This document shows positions 1 to 14,673 of a DNA stretch of 64,000 nt, piece after piece (position 1 is the first letter of the stretch; each line of letters starts with the position of its first letter). Source of the stretch: Brachypodius melanocephalos (Eukaryota; Chordata; Aves; Passeriformes; Pycnonotidae); assembly GCA_013398615.1 (NCBI GenBank), contig VZSR01001685.1:30157556-30221555 (forward strand), given 5' to 3'. Both the position numbers and the translations under genes were made by a program. Under the pieces are notes generated by a model that was not told the origin of the DNA, searched no databases, and saw only the letters and a program-made list of their open reading frames with translations.

Positions 1-47
1 AACAGAACAAAAATGATGTAGCTTTGCTGCAATTTATGACCTGAATG

Positions 48-102
48 AGACAAAAAACAAAAAAAAAACAAAAAAAAAACAAAACAAACAAACAAAAAAA
101 AG
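48..102 (+). repeat. A-rich (AAAC)n low-complexity tract
   Basis: A runs broken by single C in a loose AAAC pattern, non-coding. Confidence 0.9.
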
Positions 103-195
103 TAATGTGATGGTGGGTAAGAATAGATTACTGGCTTTGATAAGTTTTGCAAGTAAAGTCTGATCGATTTTCATAATTTTCTTTTGTCTCAGTAT

Positions 196-310
196 ACACC
201 CAGAGAATTTGAGAGAGTTCACCTTTCCCTTGAAAGAAGAGCCAAGCGCTGGGTTGGCAGAGATGTTGCAGCATTGACACAGCTGGTGAAACATAACAGT
301 GGTGCCACCT
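196..310 (+). other. Unassigned possible exon
   Basis: A strong acceptor-like tract TTTTCTTTTGTCTCAG is followed by an open frame reading YTPREFERVHLSLERRAKRW and on to AALTQLVKHNS. The charged, helix-like composition resembles coding sequence, but I do not recognise the protein and no clear donor follows. It could be a remnant exon of a plus-strand gene to the left, or chance. Confidence 0.25.
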
Positions 311-519
311 TGGGCAGTTTGCACTCTATTGTTCTACAATACAGTCTTCAGCCTGCAAAATGTGTATGCAGATCTCATGCCAAGATCTCATGTCATTTTA
401 GAAATCACTTGCATCAGCATCAGACTTGCACTATGCAGCGTGTGCAGAAAAATGCTTCCAAATTTGCCTGGCATGTTGGTGTCCCTGACATATATTTTAA
501 AGAACTAGAACTACAGAAT

Positions 520-1140
520 CACAGAATATGCTGAGTGGGAATGGACCCATCAGGATCAGCAAGTCCAACTCCTGGCCCTGCACAGGACACCCCAAAAATC
601 AAATCACCCCCAAAATCAAATGTACCATGGGCCTGAGAGCATTGTCCAAACACTTGAACGCTGCCAGGCAGGTGCTGTAAGCTCTTCCCTGGGAAGCCTG
701 TTCCAGTGCCCAACCACCCTCTGGGTGAAAAACTCTTCCTGACATCCAACATGAACTTCCCAACTCAGCTTCATGACATTTCCTTGAGAACTGCCACTGG
801 TCACAAGTGTGAAGAGATCAGTGTCTGCCCCTCCTCTTTCCCTCATGAGGAAGTTGCAGACTGCAATGAGGTCTTCCCTCAGTCTCCAAGCTGAATGGAC
901 CAAGTCAAGTGACCTCAGCAGCTCCTCATATGGCTTCTGCTCCAGTCTTTTCATCCTCACAGTCCTTCTTGGACACTGTCTAGTAGTTTAGTATCTTTCT
1001 TATATTGTGGTATCCAAAACTGCACACAGGACTCAATATGAGGCCACATCAGTACAGAGCAGAACAGGACAATTCCCTCCCTGGACTGCCTGGTGATGCT
1101 GTGCCTGATGCATCCTGGAACCCAGCTGGCCCTCTAGCAG
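520..1140 (-). mobile_element. CR1 LINE 3' end
   Basis: The minus strand carries the typical CR1 end: the left border at ACAGAATCACAGAATATG is the tail, followed by GTTCCAGTGCCCAACCACCC (read on the plus strand) and the CCAAAACTGCACACAGGACT segment. It is old, with many substitutions. Confidence 0.85.
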
Positions 1141-2984
1141 GGAGACATTTTCTCTAGAAATTCATTTTGATCCATGGCATTGCTTCAGAGAATTTTGTTG
1201 CACGTATTTTTAGTCTTCGCTTTGAGCCAAACTCTTAGATATATTGGTTCTTCTATTGCTCTACACTATCCCTACAGATCTCACAGGAAGAAAGAGACAG
1301 TGATTGAAGATAAACCTCTGCTGAAACACTGATATCTTACTTTGTCTTTGAGGGATTTGAGTGGAGTGCCAAATCACACTACAGATACACTTTGAAAAAA
1401 TGAAAAATGTTTAAATCAATCTGAAATGAAGGTGTTGCTTTTCTTGTGACTTTTGACTTGTGATCTTTCGGGGATCTGAGTCCCAAAGACAGTAAAGGGA
1501 AGGAATTGTTCTGACCTTGGCAAGGTTAATCATATGTTTTTGTCCTCCACCACCATGAAATTTCTATCTACACACATTTGTAGAATCTAAATTTTCATTT
1601 CTTATTATCCACTTGAGAAAGGAAAGAATATAGCAAAAGTAGTAGTTGATCTGTTGCTGCATGGCAACATGCCCATATCCGGAAAGGTATATTTGAAGCA
1701 CAATGTTGACCCTACTCCAAATTCTTTTCCTATAACAGTATCATTTGGTGCTGTATAACATTATTCCTGTCTCTTTTTCTAACTAAATAAAGTATAAAAT
1801 AAATAGGGTAAAATTGGGAATACAATTCAACCATAATGCTTGATCTTGCAAAAGCAGTTATTTGATTCATGATTAGTTGCCTAAAATTTAATTTAAATGT
1901 AAGGATACATACTGAAATTACAAAAGTTCTCTGAGTTAGAGAAATGCCCCAATTTCCCTAAAGCCTATTTCTTTAACTGTACATATGACTCCAGGAACTT
2001 TACAACAAAGAATTTTAAAAGCCTATTGCTCCTTTTCTAGTAAGTATAATCAACATGTTGCTGTTACTGACCTAATTATACTGCAGAGCCTGCTTTTATA
2101 AAGGGAGTATTTGGGCTATTTATGTTTTCCTCTGCAGCCAACATCGTTATCTGAAGGACTGACTGAATTTACTGTTGTAGGTTACAGACATACTGATAAT
2201 TCAGATCTGCAAGAATAAAAAAAGCTATTGTTATAAAATCAAGTAAGGTCTTTTATGAAGTAAAGTTATTTTGTTCCCCAGGAACATTAAAAGGTGAAAT
2301 ATTTTTTCTCAGTCTGAAAGATACATTTAAAGCCAGTCTTCCAGGTGTCTAAAACTGCATAAACCAAACAGAATTATCATAGCCAGACAACTTATTTTAC
2401 AACTAATATTAGCTAATGCTCTCCAGTGCAGCTGGTTATATCAATGGACATTTCTTAGAACCCACCATCTTCTATTATATTACAGAAAATCACATTGTCA
2501 GTTTCATTCAACAGTCTCCAAGGCATCAGCAGTAAGAGAGTTTCAAGTGCTATTTATTAAGATGTGGATGTCCTTGGTAGAAATACTGTCTCTATACAAA
2601 AAAGACAATGGAATCCAAAAATCCAATACATAAAAGTCAGATACCAAACCTACATGGCAGAAGGTATTAGAAAACATGACTTTAAGCTGTTCTGTTAGTG
2701 CACACAAAATTGCACTATCAGTTTTTGTCTTTCTATTGTGGTGGTCACAGACCCTTAGAAATGTTGGAGGGAGGTGCTTCTGAAAGTTGCCTGGTACATC
2801 ATCCTGCTCCAAGCAAAGCTATTCCCACAACTATATGAGATGAACTATAGCCATAGCTGAGTCTTCAAAGCAACCAGGAATGGGTGTTTATACATGTTTC
2901 TCAATATCCCATTTCAGCAAAAAACACTAGACTGTTATCTGACTTGAAAACTTGTCATTTATCCCAGACTCCATTGAGTTTACA

Positions 2985-3200
2985 GTGAGAATGATGCAAT
3001 TCTCCATCTCCTCCTCGCCTGTCTCAAAGAAGGATGAAGTGTTGGCTTTTTTCCAGTGAGCAGGAATCTCCTCTGATCAGTATGCATTTTCTTAGATTAG
3101 TCTCACCACCATTTCAGTGAACTTCTTCAGCATACCTCCAAATGTATCCTATTCAGTCCCACAGATCTGAAGACACTCAGCTGCTCTAAACAATTCCCTG
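2985..3200 (-). mobile_element. Degenerate CR1 reverse-transcriptase fragment
   Basis: In reverse complement it reads roughly as the CR1 segment GPDGMHPRVLRELAE, followed by a TGGAAAAAAGCCAAC segment equivalent to the W-K-x-A-N motif. Stops and indels are frequent. The following 500 bases (to about 3,700) may belong to another old repeat but were not recognised. Confidence 0.5.
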
Positions 3201-3700
3201 AAGCTTTGGCTCCTCAAAAACCTACTTCTCTCTTTTCCAACCACATTGATAGAAGCAGCGGCCCCAGAAAAGGGCTTTGTCTGTAAGAACTGACACAAAA
3301 GAACACCTTGAATATTTCAGCTTCCTGATTTTCTCAGTGCTATGGTGCCCCCCAGATGTATGAAAGTCTCCCACAGGGACAAGAAATAGCTATTTAAGGC
3401 CCATACACCTCCTTCTCTGCCCAGGCAATTTGTTACTGACCTCCACCATACCACATCAAAATATGTCCCGTCTCATTTTGGACTCTTGTTTCTTCCTGTA
3501 ATTTTTCAACACTTAAAGATCTCCTCAACAGAAGTTGCAATTATTCCTCCCTTTTCTGGCCTCACGTCTATGCTGAATGGCCTGTTTCATCCATGCCAGT
3601 GCTCCTTTCTCGTGCCCCCTCTTCCACTTGCACTTATCTGACCCAGGACGTTTCCCCAACAGGACTTGTTTCTCCTCTGCTGCCAGGGCAATGGATTATA

Positions 3701-6700
3701 TTTAAGATTAAATAGCCACAGGTTGGAATGGAGCTCTCCTCCCACTGCCAGAAATCACAGACTTACATCCTGCTGGATGGGTGTCCTCTTGCTGCTCCAC
3801 CATTGTCTTTCCACCCTCAGGGTGTCTCCTGTCCCAGCAGATTCTCTTGGAGGCTCTATCATGCCTCATTTGTCATTCTTCACAGAAGGGCTGCTCATTT
3901 CTTGGCTAGTATTGTTTTGCCTGTTTTAATTAACAGAAGGAAAGCATGACAGAGTTCTTTTTATGTTCTTATTTTTCACTGTGGGCTGCAGCCCCTAGGA
4001 ATACGTACGTGCAATGTGAATAGAACACCTGGCTTGTGCAGATGGGAAGTCAGACTAGCTGACTTACCTGTGAACCTAAAATCTGTGGTCTACAATAATT
4101 TCTCCTTCTCTTTAATAATTTGTGAAACAGAATGCTCTTCCAGCTGTGAAGGACACAGAAGGTGGTGATGTGTAGAAGGAAATGCATTTGAAATTCTGCA
4201 GCCTAAGCCGAACCTCACAGAGAAAGGGAGAGCATCAATTGAGTAGAACCTGCGTTTTGGAGCTGAAATGCCACCCAGCTGTGCCTGCAGAGAGAGGGAA
4301 AGCTAATGAGCTGATGTCCTACTGTGGGAGTCTGTGCTGGGCATCTCTGAAATCTAGCAAGGTAGAAAAGATTTTTTTCTCTGTTTGGGGTGGATCCCAC
4401 CTCACAGTCCATGTTTCTAATTTTTAATGTGTTCCGATGGAGAAATTAAACTATGTGTATTTGCCACTGTGAAATACCTTTTCAGCTCTAGCAGAAATAC
4501 ATCTTGTGACAAACTGATGCTTCTTCCTCAGAGGCAGCAAAACAGACATGTATTTTTAGGAACAGAGGCACCCTTAAGTGATCACCTCAGTGTTCCAAGA
4601 CAACCTCAGAATGTTTCAGGGTAGTTCCCTCTGGAATAAACTCCTCATGGAGACAATCCACCTTAAGTCTTACCTCCCACTGGCTGGTTCATGCTTAGAA
4701 ATGTAATTTCTCTGCTGCAATTCTCATTCTTTTGGCAAGTTCCCGCTAAGATCTTCAATAATATAAGTTATTGGCATTAACAATTACTACACAATAACTT
4801 AAATTAATGAAGTGAAGTAACTGCAGTCCATTATTTTCTCCTATGAAGACTAAATATCTCAAGCATTTGATTTTTCTTCTGGGACAAAATAAAGATCAGT
4901 AGCATATGCCCATTCACAGGGATGTCTTCTTCCTGTCTATTTTAAATGTTAGAGGTACTTGTGACTCTGAAAACATCAGGAATAAATCATGTTCGTTTCC
5001 TTCTTGGACAGGATGACAGGTTGACAGACACTCTTGAATTTTATGGCATTTTAGGTGTGATTCAAACAGCAGGTCAGTAAAATTTGCTACTGTTCTTTAA
5101 TACATGTATATAGACTCAGTAGCAGGGAATACAATCAGACCATCCCCATGAGTTACAGACTGACCTGGAATCACTGGGATCAAGATGTATGTTGATTTAC
5201 ATCAGTTGAAGTTACAGACCATAATATTTAGATGGTATGTAAGCAAAAGGCTTATGGCTTAGGTTTTTGCATATCCTGACATGAAACAGTCTGCTTTATC
5301 AAGAAACGAAGGTCATAAAGCATTCTTTTCAAGTCACACTGACTTTCACATTTAACTAAAGAGACACAGTGATACAGGCTTCCTGCATAGTACACTTTAA
5401 AGGAAAAAAACTCGCTATTATAATTCTTTCTCTAAATCCTCCACAATCTTAACTGTGGCTGAGAGATTTAAAACAGGATTATATCAGGTTTTACCTAGCA
5501 AGACTTCCAATTAGTTTTTAAGGCAATATTCATATTTCTACTATACCAGGAGAAGCAGCAAAATTTATGGATCATTAAGCCAGTAAAGCTGTATGACAGA
5601 AAAGTAGCTGCAGTTACTTGAGACAAGACATGAATGCACCTATTTTTCTCATATTTTTATGTTCTGGGTTTATACTATATGTCACTGCCTCCGTAATTCT
5701 GAAAACTGCTACTTTTTTATAATTTTCTCTTTTTCCAGTGCTAAATCTCTAACATGGCTTGAAGAGAAGGATTGTTACAGGAGAGATAACAAACAAATGA
5801 CTATTGCATTTCCTGTGTTCTCTTATCTTGAGACTTACTTGAGGACCTCTGAAAGCCACTATTACCTTTTAAGGAAAAGTATAACATATGCTCTGAAAAT
5901 GGTTTTATGTCCATTAACGTAAAGTAATCTCATTTTCTTCAGCATAATATGAAAATAGAAATCTTAACATCAGTTTTGACAGAAAATATTACACTAGCTT
6001 GCTTTATTTGAAGTAGATTAGGAACACTGATTAGTCAGGAAAAGATTCATAATTATACATTATTCTGCTTAATATATAAATATTAATTATGTGCATTCTA
6101 TATGAAATGGCCTTATGCTCCTGTGCCCCAGACCAGTGGCCCACAACCCCAAAACACACTTCTCCTGGGCCCAACTCTAAGGTCAATACTGTTATCCTGA
6201 GTAGCCACTTTGGCATCAGGGATGTCAGGCTGAATATGTATACATATGCTTGCATATACATATTCTTGTATACAAGAATTTTGAAAAACTAAGGTCCTGC
6301 TTAGTAACCCCTCCAAGTCCAAGTTTTCATATCTTGCACTCAGTAAGAAACATTTTAAGACTTTCTGATAAGGTTCATGAACATTCACAAACCTTCATGA
6401 GTAAATTAGAGCAAAACTGATTTACTAAAGAAAAATTAAGTATCAAATGCTGGTTTAACCTTTCCAAATTTTGCTTTTTTTTTTTTTTGGTCTTTAGAGC
6501 ATCAAAATCATTTAACTTCTTTTTCCAGTCTCACATTCAAAACAATCATATTTAAGTGTCTTTTTCTCTGTGGTATTGTTTTGACAGCAAACCTGACCCC
6601 TTTAGTGTCAATATTGATACCTTTTTCTTTTATCTCAGTAAGAGTTGTCACCAAATTTGTAAAGGAATTTCACTTCCAAGTCACGGATCATGGCATGAAT

Positions 6701-9700
6701 AATATGAAACACAGCAGACATAAGGCTGACAATTGAAATCTCTGATAATTATTCCAATTACTGAAGGAAGTGAACAAAACCCCCCCATCTCTTCACTATG
6801 ATTAGCTATAATTTTGTTGAAATTATATGCACTATAATGACACTTTCAATACAGTGTATGCTTGTCTATTTCAGAAGAATTTATTCCCTGAGATTGGTCC
6901 CATAATTTACCAGGACTGCACGCATTTCTACATGAAAGATCTAAGAGTTTAATTTTAAAACATGCTTTGTATGTGAATACTGAGTGAATTACCATTTTCA
7001 TAAAGTGCTTTACTAAATATTAATAAGAAGACCAGATAGCTTCCAGGCAAGAGTCGATGTGACACTACTGAAAAAAGTCTATGAGTAATTTTACTCATCT
7101 ACAACTAGTTTTACTCAGAGAATCATAATTTTTCTAGAAAATGCCCTAAAAGGTAGAGAATTAAGCCAGGCTACAGCACACTCTTCAGTTTACCTGTATT
7201 TTCCACCCTGCAGGAAACAGTAAAACATACAGGAAATCCAAGACCCATCTCTCTTGCCAGCATGAGTAGGAAAGCGTTAGTGAAGTCAGATGCTACAGGC
7301 CAAAATACCCCTTTCAAAAGTGCAATCTGGTGAAGAGAAGAATGGTTCTTTCTGCTTGCTTATTCCCTTGCAAATCGCAGCCATTGTCTGAAATCCTCAT
7401 CCCCCTGCCATCCTTTGAGCTCTCTCCCTCCAGTTTATCATGACTCAGAGAAAAAGTTATTTTTCTCAGTTACCTCCTTTAGCCTCTCAGAGCATGGAGC
7501 AATAAATAGCCATTTATTTGGAAGCATGATCAGCATGCCAGAAAAAGGTGTCCAGCTGCATCCAGAGGCATTATGTGACACAGGGACACTCATGGAGTCT
7601 TATTTTCAGCAATGCTTCAGGGAGCATGCAAATGAAACGTAGTTACAACTTACACTCTTCAGTCAAACATCCAGAAATGGACTTCTGGTTAATTTTAGGA
7701 GTTTTTAATATGCTGTTTGACGCAGCTCTTCGGTGAATGGCCTAAAATATCAAACATAAGTTCTGTTCTGTGGATTAGGTGTTGTGTCTGGCTGGCTGCT
7801 CAGTCATTACAAGTCACATAATCAATCATACAACCTCATTTCCATGGCCTGGAGGGGTCTCTTGAGGTTTCTGAGTCTCTCTTTTTGCTCACAAATTACC
7901 CAGGTAATAGGAAGGACCAGGTTTATAAAAGAGAACTGTACTGACTGTCTATGTATGATTCCACTCACAATGATACTTGTTACTTTCACTGAATGGTCCC
8001 ACAAAAAAGTTTAAAATGTCAGAGCTCCCTATGAAGCACATGCACATGCTTCATTCTTGCATTCTTCCAGATCTTTTATATCATATTTTCCCTGGAATGG
8101 AGTAGATTTGCATTGAGAATGAGATACAGGAGAAATAAGACAACCTTCAATATGAATTGATCTGTGCTGATCACCAATGAGGACACCCATCTGTTCTACT
8201 TTTTTTCTCACTTGTTACCCTCCTTATCACATGTTTTGGGACAGTAAAAATCCACTTCCAGATGCATTTGACTCCGTTTCTGCTTCTTATACTTTTGCAT
8301 CCAAATGAGTTTTGGAAAGCAGCAGCAATAATTATTTAGTTTCCTATTACACTCTAGTTAATTCTTTCTCCATTTCACTTTCAAATATTTTTAACCAGCA
8401 CTGAGGTAATTCAGTCAAATGAACTAAACACACATAAATGTCTAAAACAAGACAATAACAGCCTATATACCAATGGCCTTTAATTTCCTACAATAACAAG
8501 TCAGATGTTTTTTCCTTCTTTCCTGAAATTGGACTGAAAACCTTCTATGAGAATAGCTAAAAAATTAAGATTTGATTAAGCTACATTTTGATATCTATTT
8601 TTCTCATTAGTGGACATCCATAAAATCATTGCTGCATGTGTAAGGAGTAAGCTTTCCTTCACAAGTTGAAAGAAATAAGGTGCTACACTTCAACCTGGTT
8701 TTTTTTGCCTTGAGACAAAATTAGACCATCTAAGCCTCGGTAAATTTGTGAAAATATTGAGGTAGTTTCCCTTTTGACTTTTCAGTAGATCTCAAAGAAA
8801 ACATTTCAAAACTGGTAAATAGGAAGCAGCATTTGGAGGAAGGACAATATTTTTGCCTAATCACAGTAATTCTGAACTGATATTTTAGTAGTCATTGACA
8901 GTCTCTGCAGTTTCCATTTCAGGCTTTTAAGAAAGTAATGCAGAGGCAGAAAGAAAAAGAGATTTCAGAGGCAAGTGGGTCCCAGCTAGCACACACAAAA
9001 GCAAAACCTTGTATGTTTGCTTTAAACATACTGTGGTTAATTTCCCACCTAATTTTTCACAGAAGACTTGTTCTTCTTGAGGACACAGACCAAGGCCCTT
9101 GACACTCAGGATTCATGAGCCCTACAGTTTTAGTAGATGGGGTTAAAACTCAGGTTGTCTTGAGTGCAGAGGAAAGAAAACAAACTCAGCAAAGCACCAG
9201 CTGGAGGCGGTTGGCCCATTTTTCCTCACAGCCCACAAAAATGGTATTAATTACTCAGCTATAAAGTGTGAGGATTTCACCACAGGGCTCTGAAACTTCT
9301 GCTGAACCACAGCCCTGGGAAGTGCAGTGAGCCAGCAAAGACATTTCATAGAAAAAAAAACCCTAAAACCAAACACCAAAATATTGCTATGCATCTATTT
9401 TAAGGTCCTGCACGTAGAAATTGTCTTAGATTTGTATTAAACAGATAAGAAATTTCCTTGGTTGTCAAAAGGGAAAGAAAGGTGCATATATAACACTTTT
9501 CTTTGTTTCTTTATATATATTATACCTTCAAAGTTCTGATGCTTCAGGAAATGATGCCAGTTATGGAAGGTAAAGGAAAAGTAAGGAATCACCAGTGATC
9601 TGGGAAATTTACTATCTTGGCCTTTACAAAGACAGAAACTCAAAAAAAGGAATTTTATTTTAAACATTGGAAACATAGTAATTCCTAAGTAAAATAGAGC

Positions 9701-11581
9701 ACCAGTAAGGACTAAAGACTGCTCTGTGATAAAGTCCAAGACTGAAAATCAAAATATAGTCAATTAGAGAAATGAAGCCAATGTTCTCATTTACACAAAG
9801 ACAAAGATTATGAAACTGGAAATCAAAGACAATTAAAAAGAAGGAACTAAGATTTGGGTTTGTTGGATTTTCAGGGGTTTATTTTTATTTGATGTAAACT
9901 CTTTCCGACTTAGAGTAACACCAACTTTCTTCTCGGTTATATGTAGGTGGTTTTTTGCAATTAGTATTTTTCAATTAGTATCCCTACAGATATAGGTAAA
10001 AACCTATTCAGTCATAGCATTATATATTTTCCTTCAAGCTGGGAAAGATTATGTAATGACTTTCATTGGCTTTAAAATTGTAATGATAAGTAAGGAGTTA
10101 AGGATAAGTAAGTTTGGAGAGTAACCTTTCATCTTAAGCTGCAGTTCAAGGAATCATTCCACATCAGTAGATAGAATCAATTTTTTTTTTTTTTTTAAAT
10201 ATGCAGTTTCTGCCTTTGTCTACAACTGTTACCACACCCTTCTTCAGACCTTTCCATGAAGAGAAGTCTGGGGGCACAGGGCAGCTTTTTTCCAGTTCAG
10301 GCAAGCCCTGACACTTTTCAGGTCACCTATCTGCCCTTGAAAAAAACCCCACGTGTTTTATCAGCTGCAATCTCTGTTTCTCATCATCACATTATTTTTC
10401 CTACTGTAAGATGTTAGAAGATATAAGCAAATAGTAATAAAATATACTATACACTACTGAAGTCCAGTAAGCCTCTTGGATTTCACAGGTATTTAATCTG
10501 CAGATTGCAGAGAGCAGTCTGCAAATAAATGATTTATTCATGAAGCCCAATGTATTGACTGCCAACATGCAGGCATTGTAAAATACAAATATTGAAATGA
10601 CACAGAAATGGTGATGTAGAAAAGAAGGTACTTAACTGCAGACAAGCCCAAGACAATACTCTGATAGTTTTAAAGGTATTTGAAGTATTTTATACCACCA
10701 TTAAAACCTCTGCAGAGTATAAGGTATTTCTTTGGCTACAGTGAACCATGAATAATATTGCAGAAATACTTAATTTCGTTTAATAGCGTTGGGTTGTGTA
10801 TTTCACACAGGAGATAGCCTGTCTGCCTAAAAAATTCAATTCACAACAGTGAAACTGGTCAAATAATCTATTGTGAATAACACACGTTGTAAATTTTACC
10901 ATTTCTCAAAGAATAATTGCCCATTAATAACTTCTTGCATTATTCAGCCAACTACAGACCACAGTATATTTATTTCTGAGGAAGATGCTGAATTATGTGA
11001 GAAACTTCTGAGTGGATACTTACACAGCCTCACTTGAACTTTGTATTCACTTAAGGATGTTGTGGTGATTGAACACTGAATTGTGTCACATATGACACAC
11101 ACATAAAGAAAATTCCATAAATTTGACCAGATTATTAAGACTAACATTTAGGAAATAGTATTAGAAGTGAATAGAATCTTTTAGCCAAACTCTAAAATGA
11201 GAGCTCAGAGCCCTCTGTCTGCTGCATTTTGTGTTATGCAAACAATCCAGAAAGTGCATGATGTGCCTTGCCCTTCCCTTTAAGCTGCATTTCAAGTTTC
11301 ATCAATATTAGTCATGTAAACAAACAGAAATACCGTGGGGGTATAAAGCATTTTTGTTCCACATTCTAATGCAATCAAGAAAAGCTTTTTGCAGAAGACT
11401 CCGAGTGGCAGAGACTTTATCTCTGCTTTCCTTGAGAATGAACAAATCTCTATAACATTTACAGTAGCAACTACCTGGGCTGAGTGGACATTAAGGTTTG
11501 ACACAGATGCTAATTTTTTTCTCTACCCTGGTATGAAAAAGGGATCTGAACTCCAGCACTTCCTCAAAGCATATAACCCAC
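3701..11581. other. Intergenic AT-rich DNA, no supported gene
   Basis: No frame shows family similarity or convincing splice structure; longest frames are under about 100 codons. No clear repeat family recognised. Poly-T at 6,475-6,488 is the only notable simple tract. Confidence 0.7.
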
Positions 11582-11757
11582 AGGAAAAAAAACAAACAAA
11601 AAAAAACCCCCAAAAAACAAACAAACAAAAAAAACCCCAAAACCAACCAACCAAACAAAAAAACCCAAAACCCCAAAACAAACAAACAAACAAAAAAAAC
11701 CCCAAAACCACAAAAAAAACCCCACAAAAACAAAACCAAAAAAAACCAAAACCAAAT
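11582..11757 (+). repeat. A/C-only low-complexity tract with repeated AAAACCCC blocks
   Basis: About 175 bases composed only of A and C, mixing AAAC, AACC and AAAACCCC units. The minus strand is a G/T tract with several GGGG runs. The long open frames here (plus and minus) result from the biased composition and are not genes. Confidence 0.95.
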
Positions 11758-14459
11758 CTGTCCAAACTTCTCTTATAGCCAATACAGACAAATAGGTGCC
11801 TCCTGGAGATGACTCTCCCAAGATATTTGCTAGGATACACTCTTATTTATAGAGATAACATTCCTCCTTCAAATGAGCATGTCAGTTTTCACCTTTGATG
11901 ACAAATGTGCGCTTTCATAATGTTTGCAAATGCTACAAAGTATTTATTAAGACAACCTTTGTTCCCCTAAGTATGTTCACACAGGACATGTTTATAGGAA
12001 CGGAAGAATTGTAGAAAACATTTCTTCCTCAATTTATGGACTTGCAGTTGACGCTTTCTGTGGAACGTTGTCAATACTGCAAAATAAAACAAGGACCATT
12101 AGGAAAGAGAAGATGAGAGGAATGGACAGATCGTGTCAAATTGTCTGAAATTTTAACTGAATACTGCCTAATTCTATTTGCCAAGTTCACTGATTCTGTG
12201 GGGTTGTCTGCTACTTTGCACAACACCATGTCACATTGTGTGTACTAAAAAACTCTGTTCTGCACTAGATAAAACTACTTATATAGTCTCATATAATTGA
12301 TAAAAGGAAACTAATGGAGTGTTGCATAACTGAATTTAGGGAATGTAGCTCTTGAATTAACAAGCATTCAAAGACATGCAGCAATTTCTCTGGGAAAATG
12401 TCACAGGGGTGCCTCCTTTATTCAATAATTTGGTGCAATCTAAACTTTGAAGATCTGCATCTATAATGTACTGAACATTTTCTGTGCTCATTAGAAAAAG
12501 CTGAAGGAGATTTGTATCTTCTGAAGGAATACAGTCATGCCATGATTCCCACAAAAAAAGTTAATGTATTTATTCATTTAGAACTATATGTATATTCAAG
12601 TTTAATGGAAGTATGTGCTTATGCAGATGTCTTTCTTTTGTTGTACTTTACAGATTGTCACAAGTTTTTCTGATTTCTCTGAAACTTGCCTTTTAGTTTT
12701 GCAATAATTTATAATAACTGTTCATAAGTTTGTTAAGGTTTGGGTTCTTACATTTATTTTAAATTCCTTTCCCTATACAACAAGAGAACAAAAATTTTTT
12801 GCTTGGAGTTTGGATTTATATGTTTCTTTTTTTTTCCTACAAAATATTTTTCTGTACACAATAGAAGAAAAAGTTATTTTATGCTTTATTAGGCTGGGTG
12901 ACATATTCTTCCAAGATCCAGTGGTCAGCAGTATTTTCAGCAAATTGTGTGCCACACTTGACTGCAGTTTATAAGAAATCATAAAACAAGGAACTATAGA
13001 GTACCACAGGTCTAGCTATTAATACACTGGCAGACTTTTTTCTCTGTACACATCAGTCATAAACAAGCCCTGACTGTACATATTATACAATAATGAGTGT
13101 TTGGCAAATACCTTCTACAAATGACATACTGTTTTGTAAGCATCTATTTGTTCTGCATGTCTGTGAAGGATCATCTAAGCCAGACTATATTACTTCTGTT
13201 TCCCAATTTGAGAAATGTTTTAACAGATAAAAAAAACCCAGTGCACATTCTTGTTCTTTAGCATGTATGATATTTTCAAACAGAAAATATATTGTGCATT
13301 AAAAAAAAATCCCTCCCTTTGGAAGATTGGCATTTCTGTGCCCATTTCACATAGCACATCTCATATCATCTTATTCAGTGCAGAATCCTGCCAGTAACAA
13401 TAAATTAAGTTCAATGAGGTAGTAAATATGACAGAATTTATTAATATCTCTTGTATTTAAATAGCAACCTTCTGTTTGTCAAACTTGCCATGTATAATGA
13501 TTTGCTTTCTAAAAAGCAAACTAGAACTCTATATAGAGCTCTTTATTAAAAAAATTGCTAGTTACAAATCTCCACAATATGTCTCTTAACTGCAAGAAAC
13601 ACTTCTGGTTTGAGTGTTTCAAGGCACACTGGGCAAAAAGCATTACCTTTACATATTACTATGCCATCAAATATAATATGTCTTATGGAAATGTTTAAAA
13701 AATATCAGAAAAAATCTTGTGGTATTTTGGAAATATTTTGGTTTGATATTTTGAAGAATAGCCCATGTCCAATTTAAAGAAATTACACAACTGGTTCAGG
13801 CCAACTAACTGGCTGGTAGCTGGCAAGGATGCAGAAGAATTTCACTGCAGTTTTCACCACAAAACTTGCCCAAGACTGTAATGTCTCTAGCCTTCACTGA
13901 AATAATTTAATCTGTCATTTCAAAATGTCAGTGCTTGAGGTTTTTTGAACATTTTTGCCAAGGCTGTTTTCTCTTTAGGGATAGTGAAAGCATTATTTTG
14001 AAATACACTTTAAAAACAGGTTGTAAAATGTTTTCAAGTTCTGACCATGTATGAAAAACGTGTAAATTGAGAGATTCATTTTCCCCTCAAGATGAGTGTG
14101 CTGCATCATTGAGATTAAATACAGTTAAATTGTCACAGTTCTTAGCTTATTGCTTTGTTTCTCTAAGTTATCACATCTATGGGTACTCTTTAAAGACGAG
14201 TTAACACAAAGGGTCAGTAAGAAATCTGAGGCCACTGAAATCCATTTTTAAAGATCAGCTCTTACTATTTTCAATTTTATCGCCACATATTAATGATCCA
14301 TAAAGAGATAAAGAAATGGACAACTCAAATCACACAACTGCACATGAACAGTCTGCACCTAGCAAGGACAAAGCAAGCTCTTCTTTGTACGGAATACAAA
14401 AGTGATGCCCAGATAAAATTCTTGAAAGACATCAAAACATCTATCTCAGGAAAGTCCAA

Positions 14460-14673
14460 GTGCAAACTGTCAAGTGGTGAGGCACTTGGAAGTGGTAGCC
14501 CAGAGAAGTTGTGGCTGCCCCATCCCTGGAAGTGTTTAAGGCCAGGCTGGATGGGGTTTTGAGCAACCTGGTCTACTGAAAGCTGTTGCTGTCCATGGCA
14601 GCAGGTTTGGAACCAAATGACCTTTAAAGTTCCTTTCCAACTCAAACTGTTCTGTGATTCTGTGATTTTATGA
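14460..14673 (+). mobile_element. CR1 LINE 3' end
   Basis: It contains GCCCAGAGAAGTTGTGGCTG, GGCCAGGCTGGATGGGG and the terminal repeats TTCTGTGATTCTGTGATTTT. It is a 5'-truncated copy of about 210 bp, moderately diverged. Confidence 0.92.

Noticed and set aside
11389..11840. Open frames of 129 codons (plus) and 105 codons (minus)
   Set aside because: They are a by-product of the A/C-only low-complexity tract; the peptides are Lys/Pro/Gln or Phe/Gly runs.
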